Origin: Bacilli bacterium
Lineage (GTDB): Bacteria > Bacillota_I > Bacilli_A > RFN20 > CAG-826
DNA length: 50,796 bases
Direction of reading: 5' to 3'
Assembly: GCA_017442875.1 (NCBI GenBank)
Contig: JAFSPN010000036.1
Location: 1 to 50,796 of the forward strand
Each line of letters opens with the position of its first letter. Position 1 is the stretch's first letter. Below, in pieces: positions 6,884-14,505 of the stretch. The notes under the pieces were generated by a model, which saw nothing but the letters and a program-made list of their open reading frames with translations, searched no databases and was not told the DNA's origin. The translations under genes and the position numbers were made by a program.

Positions 6884-7771
6884 TTAGAATCCTTTCACTT
6901 TAAAGAGATGCCAAATTAAATCAAGTGGGCTTCCCGTTCTATCAAAGACGAATAAAACGATGACTCCGGCAAAGCCGATAGCCACTAATAAAAAGGCAAT
7001 AATATCTCTCCAAGAGAATCTTAATAAACGATATCTTGTGCGGTTGGCCCTTGGATCATATCCTCTAACAATCATCGCATTAGCGAGTTCTTCACTTCTT
7101 TCTAAAGCGGAAACAAATAACGGAATGATTAAGGCGATAACCGCACCAAAGCGTTTAAATAGTCCACCACGATTGAAATCAACGCCACGACTTGATTGGG
7201 CTTTCATAATTCTTTCAGTTTCCTCTAAAAGAGTTGGAATAAATCTTAAAGCGATTGATAAAGTCATGGCGATTTCATGCGCCACAAATCTAGCGGGTTT
7301 AATAAGCTTTAAAGGCGATAAGAACCATTCAAAAGCATAAGTCATATCCATTGGTTTTGTGGTGCTTGTTAACACCATGGTTAAAGAAATCATCATAATG
7401 AGCCTTAAGATAATATAACCAGACTGACAAAACGCATCCCATCTCACTTGTAAAGAAGCGATTTTAAATGCCACTGGTAAATAATAGTTATTGTTTGGAA
7501 CGAAAATATAGATGGCCATCAATATGATGATAAAAAGCCACATACCAGATAGCGATTTAAATAACTGTAAGATATTGACTCTAGATATAATCATTAAGAT
7601 GATTAATGCTACAAGATATAAGCCGCTTAACAACAAAGCAGTTGACCACATTTTGAATTGGAAAAAGATGGCCACCATGCAAAGAATCATAAGAAATATT
7701 TTGTTTCTTGCATCAAGACGATGGACAAACGTATCGCGAAAACTATAACGGCCGAAGGTCATGCTACTCAT
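6884..7771 (-). CDS. ecfT: ECF transporter transmembrane protein EcfT
   Basis: EcfT scaffold of 295 residues, about five to six membrane segments. The coupling helices show AQSSRGVDF (the Ala-Arg-Gly motif region) and IVRGYDPRANRTRY. It joins the two ATPases to exchangeable vitamin- or metal-binding S proteins, none of which is encoded here. The start at 7771 is chosen because GGAGG lies seven bases upstream; it overlaps the ecfA2 stop by eight bases. An upstream ATG-less extension is unlikely. Confidence 0.92.
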   Translation of the reverse strand: MSSMTFGRYSFRDTFVHRLDARNKIFLMILCMVAIFFQFKMWSTALLLSGLYLVALIILMIISRVNILQLFKSLSGMWLFIIILMAIYIFVPNNNYYLPVAFKIASLQVRWDAFCQSGYIILRLIMMISLTMVLTSTTKPMDMTYAFEWFLSPLKLIKPARFVAHEIAMTLSIALRFIPTLLEETERIMKAQSSRGVDFNRGGLFKRFGAVIALIIPLFVSALERSEELANAMIVRGYDPRANRTRYRLLRFSWRDIIAFLLVAIGFAGVIVLFVFDRTGSPLDLIWHLFKVKGF

Positions 7772-8621
7772 GCTTATTCCTCCAGCAGTTAATAGCCTCA
7801 ATTAAATCATCAATTGAACGGACGCTATTGATATCAATATCCATACCCTTTTCTTTTAGAGCAAGAGCAAGTTTTATGACTTTTGGTATATCTAAACGAT
7901 CATAGTTTTGAACGTGCAAGAATAATTCGGAAGGTGTTCCCTCGAACGCTAACTTGCCGTTTTCCAGCATGAAGACTTTTTGAGCGTATTCATTCACTAA
8001 ATCCATATCATGGGTAATGACAATGATTGTCTTACCGTGTTTATGCATTTCAACGATCAAACCCATTAATTCTTTAGCACTAGCAGGGTCAAAACCCACT
8101 GTTGGTTCATCAAAGATGATGATGTCAGGCTTAATGGCAAGGATACCCGCAATGGCGACTTTCCTTCTTTCGCCACCACTTAATTCAAATGGTGGGCGTT
8201 TATAATAACTCTCATCAAGGCCAACTTGGGCTAATGCTTTGTGTGCTTCTTCTAAGGCTTCTTCGTTTTTAACGCCAAAGTTCTTCACACCGAAAGCGAC
8301 ATCCTTTTCCACAGTTTCTTCAAATAGTTGATATTCAGGGAATTGGAAAACAAGACCGACGCGCTTTCTTAAATCACGCATCTTCTTGCTTTTGCGGTTT
8401 TTATATGAAACAACTATGTCATCGACTACGACTTGGCCTTTATCTGGAATGATTAAAGCGTTTAAACATTGGGCTAGTGTTGATTTACCACTACCTGTCT
8501 CGCCGACAATGGCGACAAAGTCGTTATCGTTAATAGCGAAAGACACATCATTGAGCGCTAAAGTGCTATTAGATGCTTTTTTACCATAGGTATAGAAAAG
8601 ATTTTCTATCTTGATGCCCAT
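7764..8621 (-). CDS. ecfA2: ECF transporter ATPase EcfA2
   Basis: ABC ATPase of 285 residues. Walker A is GETGSGKS at about residues 40-47, the Q-loop is FQFPEYQLFEETV, the signature is LSGGERRK and Walker B is IIIFDEPT. The FPEYQLF Q-loop and the C-terminal extension after residue 220 are typical of EcfA2. It pairs with EcfA1 and EcfT to drive vitamin uptake. Its ATG overlaps the end of ecfA1 by 16 bases with GGAGG upstream. Confidence 0.92.
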   Translation of the reverse strand: MGIKIENLFYTYGKKASNSTLALNDVSFAINDNDFVAIVGETGSGKSTLAQCLNALIIPDKGQVVVDDIVVSYKNRKSKKMRDLRKRVGLVFQFPEYQLFEETVEKDVAFGVKNFGVKNEEALEEAHKALAQVGLDESYYKRPPFELSGGERRKVAIAGILAIKPDIIIFDEPTVGFDPASAKELMGLIVEMHKHGKTIIVITHDMDLVNEYAQKVFMLENGKLAFEGTPSELFLHVQNYDRLDIPKVIKLALALKEKGMDIDINSVRSIDDLIEAINCWRNKHE

Positions 8622-9424
8622 ATATCCTCCACTAGTTGTTCCATAGTTTCGGCTTGAGAATCAATACACGCCTCGCTTAATTTTTTCTCAACACGATAGA
8701 TGAAAGGCATGTCTAGTTTTAATTCTAGAAGTGCTTGTTCGTCTCTTAATATCTCTTTTGGCTCACCGCTTTTAACGAGTTTGCCTTTGGACAAAATGAA
8801 AACTTTATCCGCTAATAAGGCCTCATCAACATCATGAGTAATTGAGATGATTGTCAAATCAGGATTTTCTTTATGAATGCGATCGATAACTTTTCTAACT
8901 GTCGATTTGCCTTTCGGATCAAGCATTGAAGTTGCTTCATCGAGAATTAAAATCTCTGGCTTTAAAATAAGGGCTCCCGCTAGAGCAACTCTTTGTTTTT
9001 GACCACCAGAAAGATTGATTGGTTCTTTCTTCAAGTAATCGAGCATGTTCACACTATCGGCAAACTTCTCAATTTCTTCTTGCATCTTTTCATGAGGAAA
9101 TTCTCTATTTTCTAAACCGAAGGCAATATCATCTTCCACCGTTGAACCAATGAATTGGTTATCAGGATTTTGGAATACTAAAGCGGTTTTAGTTTGAAGA
9201 TCACGAATATTCTTTTTGGTAATTTCTTCGCCATCGAAAAAGATTTGGCCACTTTTTTTGTCTAATAAACCAACAATCAATTTAGCGAGTGTGGATTTAC
9301 CAGAGCCGTTATGACCTAAGACCACAATGAAAGAACCTTTATCAATCGATAAAGAAATATCATCAATTACAGGATGAGATTCCTCGTAGGAAAAGCACAA
9401 ATTTTTAATCTCGAGTTTGCCCAT
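8606..9424 (-). CDS. ecfA1: ECF transporter ATPase EcfA1
   Basis: ABC ATPase of 272 residues. Walker A is GHNGSGKS at about residues 36-43, the Q-loop is FQNPDNQFIGSTVEDD, the signature is LSGGQKQR, Walker B is LILDEA and the switch is ISITHD. The NPDNQF loop marks the EcfA1 side. No Shine-Dalgarno site is visible before either candidate ATG (9433 or 9424). A TATAAT box ends seven bases before the ATG at 9424, so this start may coincide with the transcript start (leaderless). First gene of the ecf-truA operon. Confidence 0.9.
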   Translation of the reverse strand: MGKLEIKNLCFSYEESHPVIDDISLSIDKGSFIVVLGHNGSGKSTLAKLIVGLLDKKSGQIFFDGEEITKKNIRDLQTKTALVFQNPDNQFIGSTVEDDIAFGLENREFPHEKMQEEIEKFADSVNMLDYLKKEPINLSGGQKQRVALAGALILKPEILILDEATSMLDPKGKSTVRKVIDRIHKENPDLTIISITHDVDEALLADKVFILSKGKLVKSGEPKEILRDEQALLELKLDMPFIYRVEKKLSEACIDSQAETMEQLVEDIWASR

Positions 9425-9431
9425 GCTAGGC

Positions 9432-9437
9432 ATTATA
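9432..9437 (-). promoter_or_regulatory. Extended -10 promoter of the ecf operon
   Basis: On the minus strand TGATATAAT, a TATAAT box with the TG extension, lies seven bases before the ATG at 9424. No good -35 box is seen. The stretch 9438-9497 also holds a loose AATATCG/CGATATT inverted repeat followed by T-rich sequence, perhaps a weak terminator of the sigma-factor operon. Confidence 0.6.
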
Positions 9438-9497
9438 TCACGGGAGAAGAAAAATAAATATCGATATTGTCCTTTTCACTAAGTGATAACAGCGATA

Positions 9498-10127
9498 TTA
9501 GAACTTATTTCCTTTGGCTTTTCTAACGAGTTTTTGAAGTTTCTCAGTAGCGGTTTTGAAGGTTAAATACAAAGCCGATCTACTCATCACACCACCATGC
9601 TCTAAATCCGCGATTGTGTAACCACTTAACACGAGATTCAAAAGAGCGGCTTCCTGCTTAGTAAAAACATCATCGTTTTGGGCAATGATGTTTTTAATTT
9701 CGAATAGTTTTCTTTTCTTTTCACGGTCTTCATCCACTTCGTGAATATAATCAGAAATCGAATGCTTGTCTTCAAATTCCTGGTCTAAAGAAATGTTGCC
9801 GTTGATATCCGTTGAATCAGGCTTATAGGAATTATCCACTAGATAATCCATCATCCTATGCATCGTGTTTTCTTTCCAAAAAGAAAAAAATGTCGATTGC
9901 GAAGGATCGTATTTTTCAACAATGTGAACAAATATACCTTCACAAACCGCCATCAATTCCGCAACGGAAACCCCTGTTTTTTGATAATTATTTAGCAAAT
10001 CATGACACAAGGCTAAAGAGTGATAATGATATCGCTGTTTTAGTCTTTCCAAAGCCTCGTGGTTACCCTGTGCTACCAAGGTATGCAAATGCTCGTCTAA
10101 GATACGGTTATAAGAAACCTTAGGCAT
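9498..10127 (-). CDS. SigH-like RNA polymerase sigma factor
   Basis: Protein of 209 residues with a sigma-70 layout. A region-2-like half (about 18-98) has GNHEALERLKQRY and the core EKYDPSQSTFFSFWKEN, compared with FDP...FxxFA in SigH. A region-4-like half (about 155-205) has EAALLNLVLSGYTIADLEHGG then SRSALYLTFKTATEKLQKL, a helix-turn-helix. Sequence is diverged, but it follows rlmB as sigH follows rlmB and yacP in Bacillus, which supports the call. Length matches SigH (about 215). Start with GGAAGGAGGG upstream, 23 bases after rlmB. Its promoter targets cannot be read here. Confidence 0.7.
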   Translation of the reverse strand: MPKVSYNRILDEHLHTLVAQGNHEALERLKQRYHYHSLALCHDLLNNYQKTGVSVAELMAVCEGIFVHIVEKYDPSQSTFFSFWKENTMHRMMDYLVDNSYKPDSTDINGNISLDQEFEDKHSISDYIHEVDEDREKKRKLFEIKNIIAQNDDVFTKQEAALLNLVLSGYTIADLEHGGVMSRSALYLTFKTATEKLQKLVRKAKGNKF

Positions 10128-10150
10128 AAATCTTCCCTCCTTTCAAGGAA

Positions 10151-10867
10151 TTAAGATTTATGCACCTCCGCTAATAAAATGCCAGCAGCAACGGAAGCAT
10201 TCAAAGAATTGACATGGCCAAATTGAGGAATTTTAACAATGTAATCCGAATTTTTAAGAACAAGAGGCGAGACTCCTTTGCCTTCGCTTCCTATAACGAT
10301 TACTACTGGAAAATCATATTTCAATGAGGAATAAGAGATATCTGCACTACCGTCTGTAGAGACAACCCAATATCCTTCTTCTTTTAATTCTTTAATTGCT
10401 TGATTGAGGTTATTTACAATAGCAACAGGAACATAGTTAATGGCTCCTGCACTTGTCTTAGCGACTGTGGCATTTAGTGTCACAGAATTATGTTTAGGAA
10501 GAATAATACCTGATGCTTCAAATACATCAGCGCTTCTAAGTATAGCGCCAAGATTATGTGGATCAGAGATATTATCAAGCATAACAATGATTTTCTTTTC
10601 TTTCTTTTTGGCCTTAGCGATAATCTCTTCTAAAGAAACTGTTTGATATGGTTTGAGTTCGGCAGCGATACCTTGATGAACACCATGGCACATCTTTTCC
10701 ATTTCATTAAGAGTAATAGAAACCATATTTAAATGATTTTCTTTAATAAGATTAAGAATTTTTTGGTCATTAAAATTAGTAATAGCAAAAACTTTTAAAG
10801 CTCTTTTGGCCCTAATGGCTTCAATGACCGGATTTTTCCCATATATAAGATTAATCTCTTTATTCAT
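10151..10867 (-). CDS. rlmB: 23S rRNA (guanosine-2'-O-)-methyltransferase RlmB
   Basis: SpoU-family methyltransferase of 238 residues. The N-terminal substrate domain opens with YGKNPVIEAI; the knotted catalytic domain holds LDNISDPHNLGAILRSADVF, VIGSEGKGVSPLVLKNSD and the closing VNSLNASVAAGILLAE, the three SpoU motifs. It 2'-O-methylates 23S rRNA, probably G2251 by E. coli numbering. The ATG overlaps the MgtC-like stop in TAATG, so translation is coupled. Placement after cysS and before a sigma gene repeats the Bacillus neighbourhood. Confidence 0.92.
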   Translation of the reverse strand: MNKEINLIYGKNPVIEAIRAKRALKVFAITNFNDQKILNLIKENHLNMVSITLNEMEKMCHGVHQGIAAELKPYQTVSLEEIIAKAKKKEKKIIVMLDNISDPHNLGAILRSADVFEASGIILPKHNSVTLNATVAKTSAGAINYVPVAIVNNLNQAIKELKEEGYWVVSTDGSADISYSSLKYDFPVVIVIGSEGKGVSPLVLKNSDYIVKIPQFGHVNSLNASVAAGILLAEVHKS

Positions 10868-11598
10868 TATTTAATCTCTTCAATACAGTTAATGTATTCC
10901 AAAGTACTTAAAGCTTCAATAATTTCGGCATGAGATTTATACTTTTTAAGCTCTTTAGAACCGATTGTTAAAGAAACAGTGTAAACGCCTAAACCAGTAT
11001 TGTTATAGGCCGGATTAGCTTCAATATCATCAATTCTAATGCCAAGTTTTCTCACGACACCAGTAAAATTAACTAAATCATTCCTGTTTTTAAGTTCTAA
11101 ATGGATCTCAAAATGATTACTTCTATTTTTAAGCCATACTTCTAATTTCGGCATCATATTTAAAGAAATATAAACGCAGATAACAGCGATTAATCCCGCT
11201 GTATATAAACCAGCACCAAAACAAGCACCGATAATACTTGTAAGCCATAACGCTACAGCAGTTGTTAGACCTTTAATTTGGTTTTTAGAAGAATATAAAA
11301 GGGTATTACCCGAAATGATAGCCCCACCTAATACAACCGCTGTTGTAATAGCGGGGAATATTTCTCCAAAATTAGCGGAAAAATAAACATCTAATAAAGC
11401 CGCTAAAGAGGAGAATAAAGAGACAAGAATAAATGTTCTTAAACCAGCAGTATGTCTTTTTCTACTTCTTTCAATACCTAAAACAGTACCGATAATTAAA
11501 GCGAGTATGACTCTAATAAGAATTGTCCAAATGTTGAATTCATTAAGCCATCCTTGACTTAATTGATTTAATGGATCGATAGCAACTAAACCTTCCAT
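10867..11598 (-). CDS. MgtC/SapB-family membrane protein
   Basis: Protein of 243 residues. Four to five membrane segments occupy the first 150 residues and contain the family motif GTVLGIERSRKRHTAGLRTF and a Gly-rich AVVLGGAIISGN. A soluble C-terminal domain (about 160-243) resembles an ACT-like fold. Relatives affect Mg2+ homeostasis or acid and phosphate stress, but the molecular role is unsettled. It is coupled to rlmB by TAATG and follows the antiporter after 11 bases, with GGAGG before the ATG. Both probably deal with ion balance. Confidence 0.85.
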   Translation of the reverse strand: MEGLVAIDPLNQLSQGWLNEFNIWTILIRVILALIIGTVLGIERSRKRHTAGLRTFILVSLFSSLAALLDVYFSANFGEIFPAITTAVVLGGAIISGNTLLYSSKNQIKGLTTAVALWLTSIIGACFGAGLYTAGLIAVICVYISLNMMPKLEVWLKNRSNHFEIHLELKNRNDLVNFTGVVRKLGIRIDDIEANPAYNNTGLGVYTVSLTIGSKELKKYKSHAEIIEALSTLEYINCIEEIK

Positions 11599-11609
11599 GA
11601 TATAACCTC

Positions 11610-13109
11610 CTATTTACGATTTATAAAACCTCTACGGTTATGAATATAATTTTCTGATTCATATTCTTCAGCGGCTTCATTAAATGCTTCTTCGTCTTTT
11701 TCTTCAGGTTCCAATTCCTTAATTTCTTTAGAAATCTTATTGATTTGAGCAACGAGAATATCAACTTGCTTTGATGAAGTAGAATCTTCTTGCTTAGTTT
11801 CAGTAATTGGAGCAACTTCATTAATATCTTCATGACCATAAGAACGAGATAAATATAAGCCGAGTTTGGCTGATCCTGGACCAATAAGTTCATAAAGAAT
11901 AGAAGAAGCTAAAATAATGGTTGTTAAAGCGGTTGCTTCAGCGGTCAAACCATTTGTTTCAAATATTCGAGAACCCATCGCCGCTAAACCAATGGCAACA
12001 CCAGCTTGTGGTATTAAACCTAGGCCCAAGAAATTCCTTGTTCTTTTAGGGGCTCTGGTAATAAGTCCACCTAAATAAGCGCCACCATATTTACCAACAA
12101 TACGGGCAAAGAAATAAACAATAGCGATAACGATTAATGGTACTGCGGCAAATGAACTTGTCGATGTAAAAGCCCCAAAATCAAAATTCATACCACTTCT
12201 TACAAAGAAAATAAGCATAATTGGTGGGATAAAATAATTAACTTGGGCAAATAATTTTTCTTCATTTTTCGCGGTATTTGTGTAAACCATACCAATAGCC
12301 ATGCAACCTAATAATGGGGATTGACCAAATAAAGAACAAACGCCACAGAATAAAAGTAAAACAGCCACAACAATAATTAGCCTATTATCAGTTGTTCTTC
12401 TTGACGAAATTAAAAATCTTAATGCAAAACCAAAGGCAAAGCCGATTATTAGGCAAATGAGATTTTGGATAATTGGCCAGCCCACTTCCATAAATCCAAT
12501 TTTGCCTCCACCAGTTAAGGCCATACAAGTTGAAATGGCAACTGAATATAAAATTAAAGTCACTACATCGTCTAAAGCCACGACTTCTAATAGCGTATTA
12601 ACATAATCGCCTTTAGCTTTAGTTTGCTTAATGGTCATCATCGTACTTGCTGGAGCGGTTGCACTACTTAAGGCCGCTAAAACTAGAGAGAACGACACGC
12701 TTAATCTAAAGGCAAAGAAGCATAAAATAAAGATGATGATAAAAGCAGATAATGCTTCAAATAAAGTGATGACAACAACTTTTAAACCAGCTTTTTTAAG
12801 CTCGCTCACTTTAAAAAATTGACCAGCAGTAAAAGCGATAAAGGCTAAAGCAATATCACTTATAAAATCTGTACCTTTGATAAAATCTTTTGGAATGAGA
12901 TTAATAACGCACGGCCCTATTAAAATACCGGTAACGATATAGGCGGTGACATTTGGTAATTTTAATAATTTAGTTAATCTAGTCATCAAAAAACCACAAA
13001 TTAAAATGACACCTAAGGCGATAATAATACTACTAGCGGTTCTGACTCCCCCTGTAATATTAAGCGCATCAAGTAATTTTTCAATTAATGATAAGCTAGT
13101 TTCTTCCAA
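11610..13109 (-). CDS. Cation:proton antiporter, CPA2 family
   Basis: Membrane transporter of 499 residues with 12 to 13 hydrophobic segments to about residue 410, including NVTAYIVTGILIGP, the Asp pair region VVALDDVVTLIL and GLIPQAGVAIGLA, as in Na+/H+ (K+/H+) exchangers. A charged C-terminal tail (about 425-499) is Glu/Lys-rich and predicted coiled. The start codon is TTG: the TAA of cysS is followed directly by TTG GAA GAA, with AAAGGAG eight bases upstream. No TrkA-N domain is present. The ion is not predictable from sequence. Confidence 0.88.
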   Translation of the reverse strand: MEETSLSLIEKLLDALNITGGVRTASSIIIALGVILICGFLMTRLTKLLKLPNVTAYIVTGILIGPCVINLIPKDFIKGTDFISDIALAFIAFTAGQFFKVSELKKAGLKVVVITLFEALSAFIIIFILCFFAFRLSVSFSLVLAALSSATAPASTMMTIKQTKAKGDYVNTLLEVVALDDVVTLILYSVAISTCMALTGGGKIGFMEVGWPIIQNLICLIIGFAFGFALRFLISSRRTTDNRLIIVVAVLLLFCGVCSLFGQSPLLGCMAIGMVYTNTAKNEEKLFAQVNYFIPPIMLIFFVRSGMNFDFGAFTSTSSFAAVPLIVIAIVYFFARIVGKYGGAYLGGLITRAPKRTRNFLGLGLIPQAGVAIGLAAMGSRIFETNGLTAEATALTTIILASSILYELIGPGSAKLGLYLSRSYGHEDINEVAPITETKQEDSTSSKQVDILVAQINKISKEIKELEPEEKDEEAFNEAAEEYESENYIHNRRGFINRK

Positions 13110-14447
13110 TTACATGACTCCTTTTTCAATTAACAGTTTTCTAATTTCATCTGATTTAGCAAAGTCTTTGTTTTCTTTGCTTAAAAGATATTCTTTGTAT
13201 AAAGAAGAGATTTCTTCATCAAACTTCACATAGTTAATATCCAAACCTAAAACATAGAACATATCAGATAATGTCTTAAATTGATTATTTAATAATGCGT
13301 AATCAGTATCTCTACTTCTAATTTGTTGATTGATTTCTTTTAAAAGATCATAAACTTCTTTTAAGGCATTCGCGGTATTAAGGTCATTTGCTAAGGCTTC
13401 GAGGAACTTATCTATATACACGGGTTGACCCTTTTCTAAATCAACGCCGTTAGCTTGTAACTTTAAAGCAGCTTGTTTATAAGCCATTTGCATTCTAGCG
13501 ATTTCTTGTTGTGCTTCTTTCACCGTTTCTTCGGTGAAGTTCACCGGTTGACGATAATGAGCGTTTAAAATGACTAATCTGGTCACTGGGCCACCATATT
13601 GCGCAATCATATCTTTCGCGTAAACGACATTGCCTAAAGACTTAGACATCTTTTCATTACCAAAGTTGATAAAGGCATTGTGCATCCAGTAATGCGCAAT
13701 CTTATTACCGTGTGTGGCTTCTGATTGAGCAATTTCGTTTTCATGATGTGGGAACTTAAGATCATAACCACCACCATGGATATCAATAAAGTGTTTTGGG
13801 AAGATAGTATCGATCATGACGCAGCATTCAGTATGCCAGCCTGGTCTACCCTTACCCCATGGTGAATCCCATTTAATGCCTTCTTCAGTTTTCTTCCATA
13901 AAGCAAAGTCTAACGGACTTTCCTTTTGTGTATTTTCTTCAATGCGTGCGCCTACGCGTAAATCTTCTACATTTATGCCGCTTAAAGCGCCATAATCTTT
14001 AATTTTCTCAACGCGGAAATAAACATCCCCGTCTTTTTCGTAAGCGGCACCGATTTTTACTAGGTTTTCGACATAAGCAATAATCTTTTCCATGTATTCG
14101 GTGACTCTTGGGGTAATGCTCGGAACTTGAGAACCAATACCTTTAAGTGTCTTTTCAAATTCAGCGATATAAAAATCAGTTAATTCCTTTTCTGATTTAC
14201 CTTCTTGCTTCGCGGCTTTGATGATTTTATCATCCACATCAGTGTAATTACTAACATAGGTCACATCATAACCAACGTAAGTCAAAAAGCGTCTCAAAGT
14301 ATCAAACACCACGACTGGTCTCATATTACCAATATGTGGATAGTTATAAACTGTGGGACCACAGACATACATACTCACTTTTTTATCTTCTTGAGTATTG
14401 AAATCTTCTAATGAATTAGAAAGGGAATTATAAAACTTGATATTCAT
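13110..14447 (-). CDS. cysS: Cysteinyl-tRNA synthetase
   Basis: Class I synthetase of 445 residues, slightly short of the usual 465. Cys29 in YVCGPTVY is the first zinc ligand, the HIGH motif is PHIGNMRP at 37-44, ECCVMI and HHENEIAQSEA hold the other zinc ligands, and KMSKS lies near 265. It charges tRNA-Cys. AAGGAG precedes the ATG. The gap to hydA contains a GC-rich hairpin but hardly room for a promoter, so it may depend on read-through from the hydrogenase operon. No T-box leader is seen. Confidence 0.95.
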   Translation of the reverse strand: MNIKFYNSLSNSLEDFNTQEDKKVSMYVCGPTVYNYPHIGNMRPVVVFDTLRRFLTYVGYDVTYVSNYTDVDDKIIKAAKQEGKSEKELTDFYIAEFEKTLKGIGSQVPSITPRVTEYMEKIIAYVENLVKIGAAYEKDGDVYFRVEKIKDYGALSGINVEDLRVGARIEENTQKESPLDFALWKKTEEGIKWDSPWGKGRPGWHTECCVMIDTIFPKHFIDIHGGGYDLKFPHHENEIAQSEATHGNKIAHYWMHNAFINFGNEKMSKSLGNVVYAKDMIAQYGGPVTRLVILNAHYRQPVNFTEETVKEAQQEIARMQMAYKQAALKLQANGVDLEKGQPVYIDKFLEALANDLNTANALKEVYDLLKEINQQIRSRDTDYALLNNQFKTLSDMFYVLGLDINYVKFDEEISSLYKEYLLSKENKDFAKSDEIRKLLIEKGVM

Positions 14448-14472
14448 AACGTTCTCCTTAAAGAGACAATAA

Positions 14473-14497
14473 GGGGGCGAAGATTGACCCCGCCCCC
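14473..14497 (-). terminator. GC-rich hairpin between hydA and cysS
   Basis: Minus-strand GGGGGCG and CGCCCCC form a 7-bp GC-only stem with an 11-base loop, followed by TTATTGT, a poor T-run. It probably terminates only part of the hydrogenase transcripts. Confidence 0.5.
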
Positions 14498-14505
14498 GAT
14501 TAAAA

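Noticed and set aside
11621-11893. Second minus-strand frame inside the antiporter gene
   Set aside because: Leu/Lys-rich shadow of the charged C-terminal tail in another frame.
13110-14505. T-box riboswitch before cysS
   Set aside because: The 58-base gap between hydA and cysS holds only a short GC hairpin and cannot contain a T-box.
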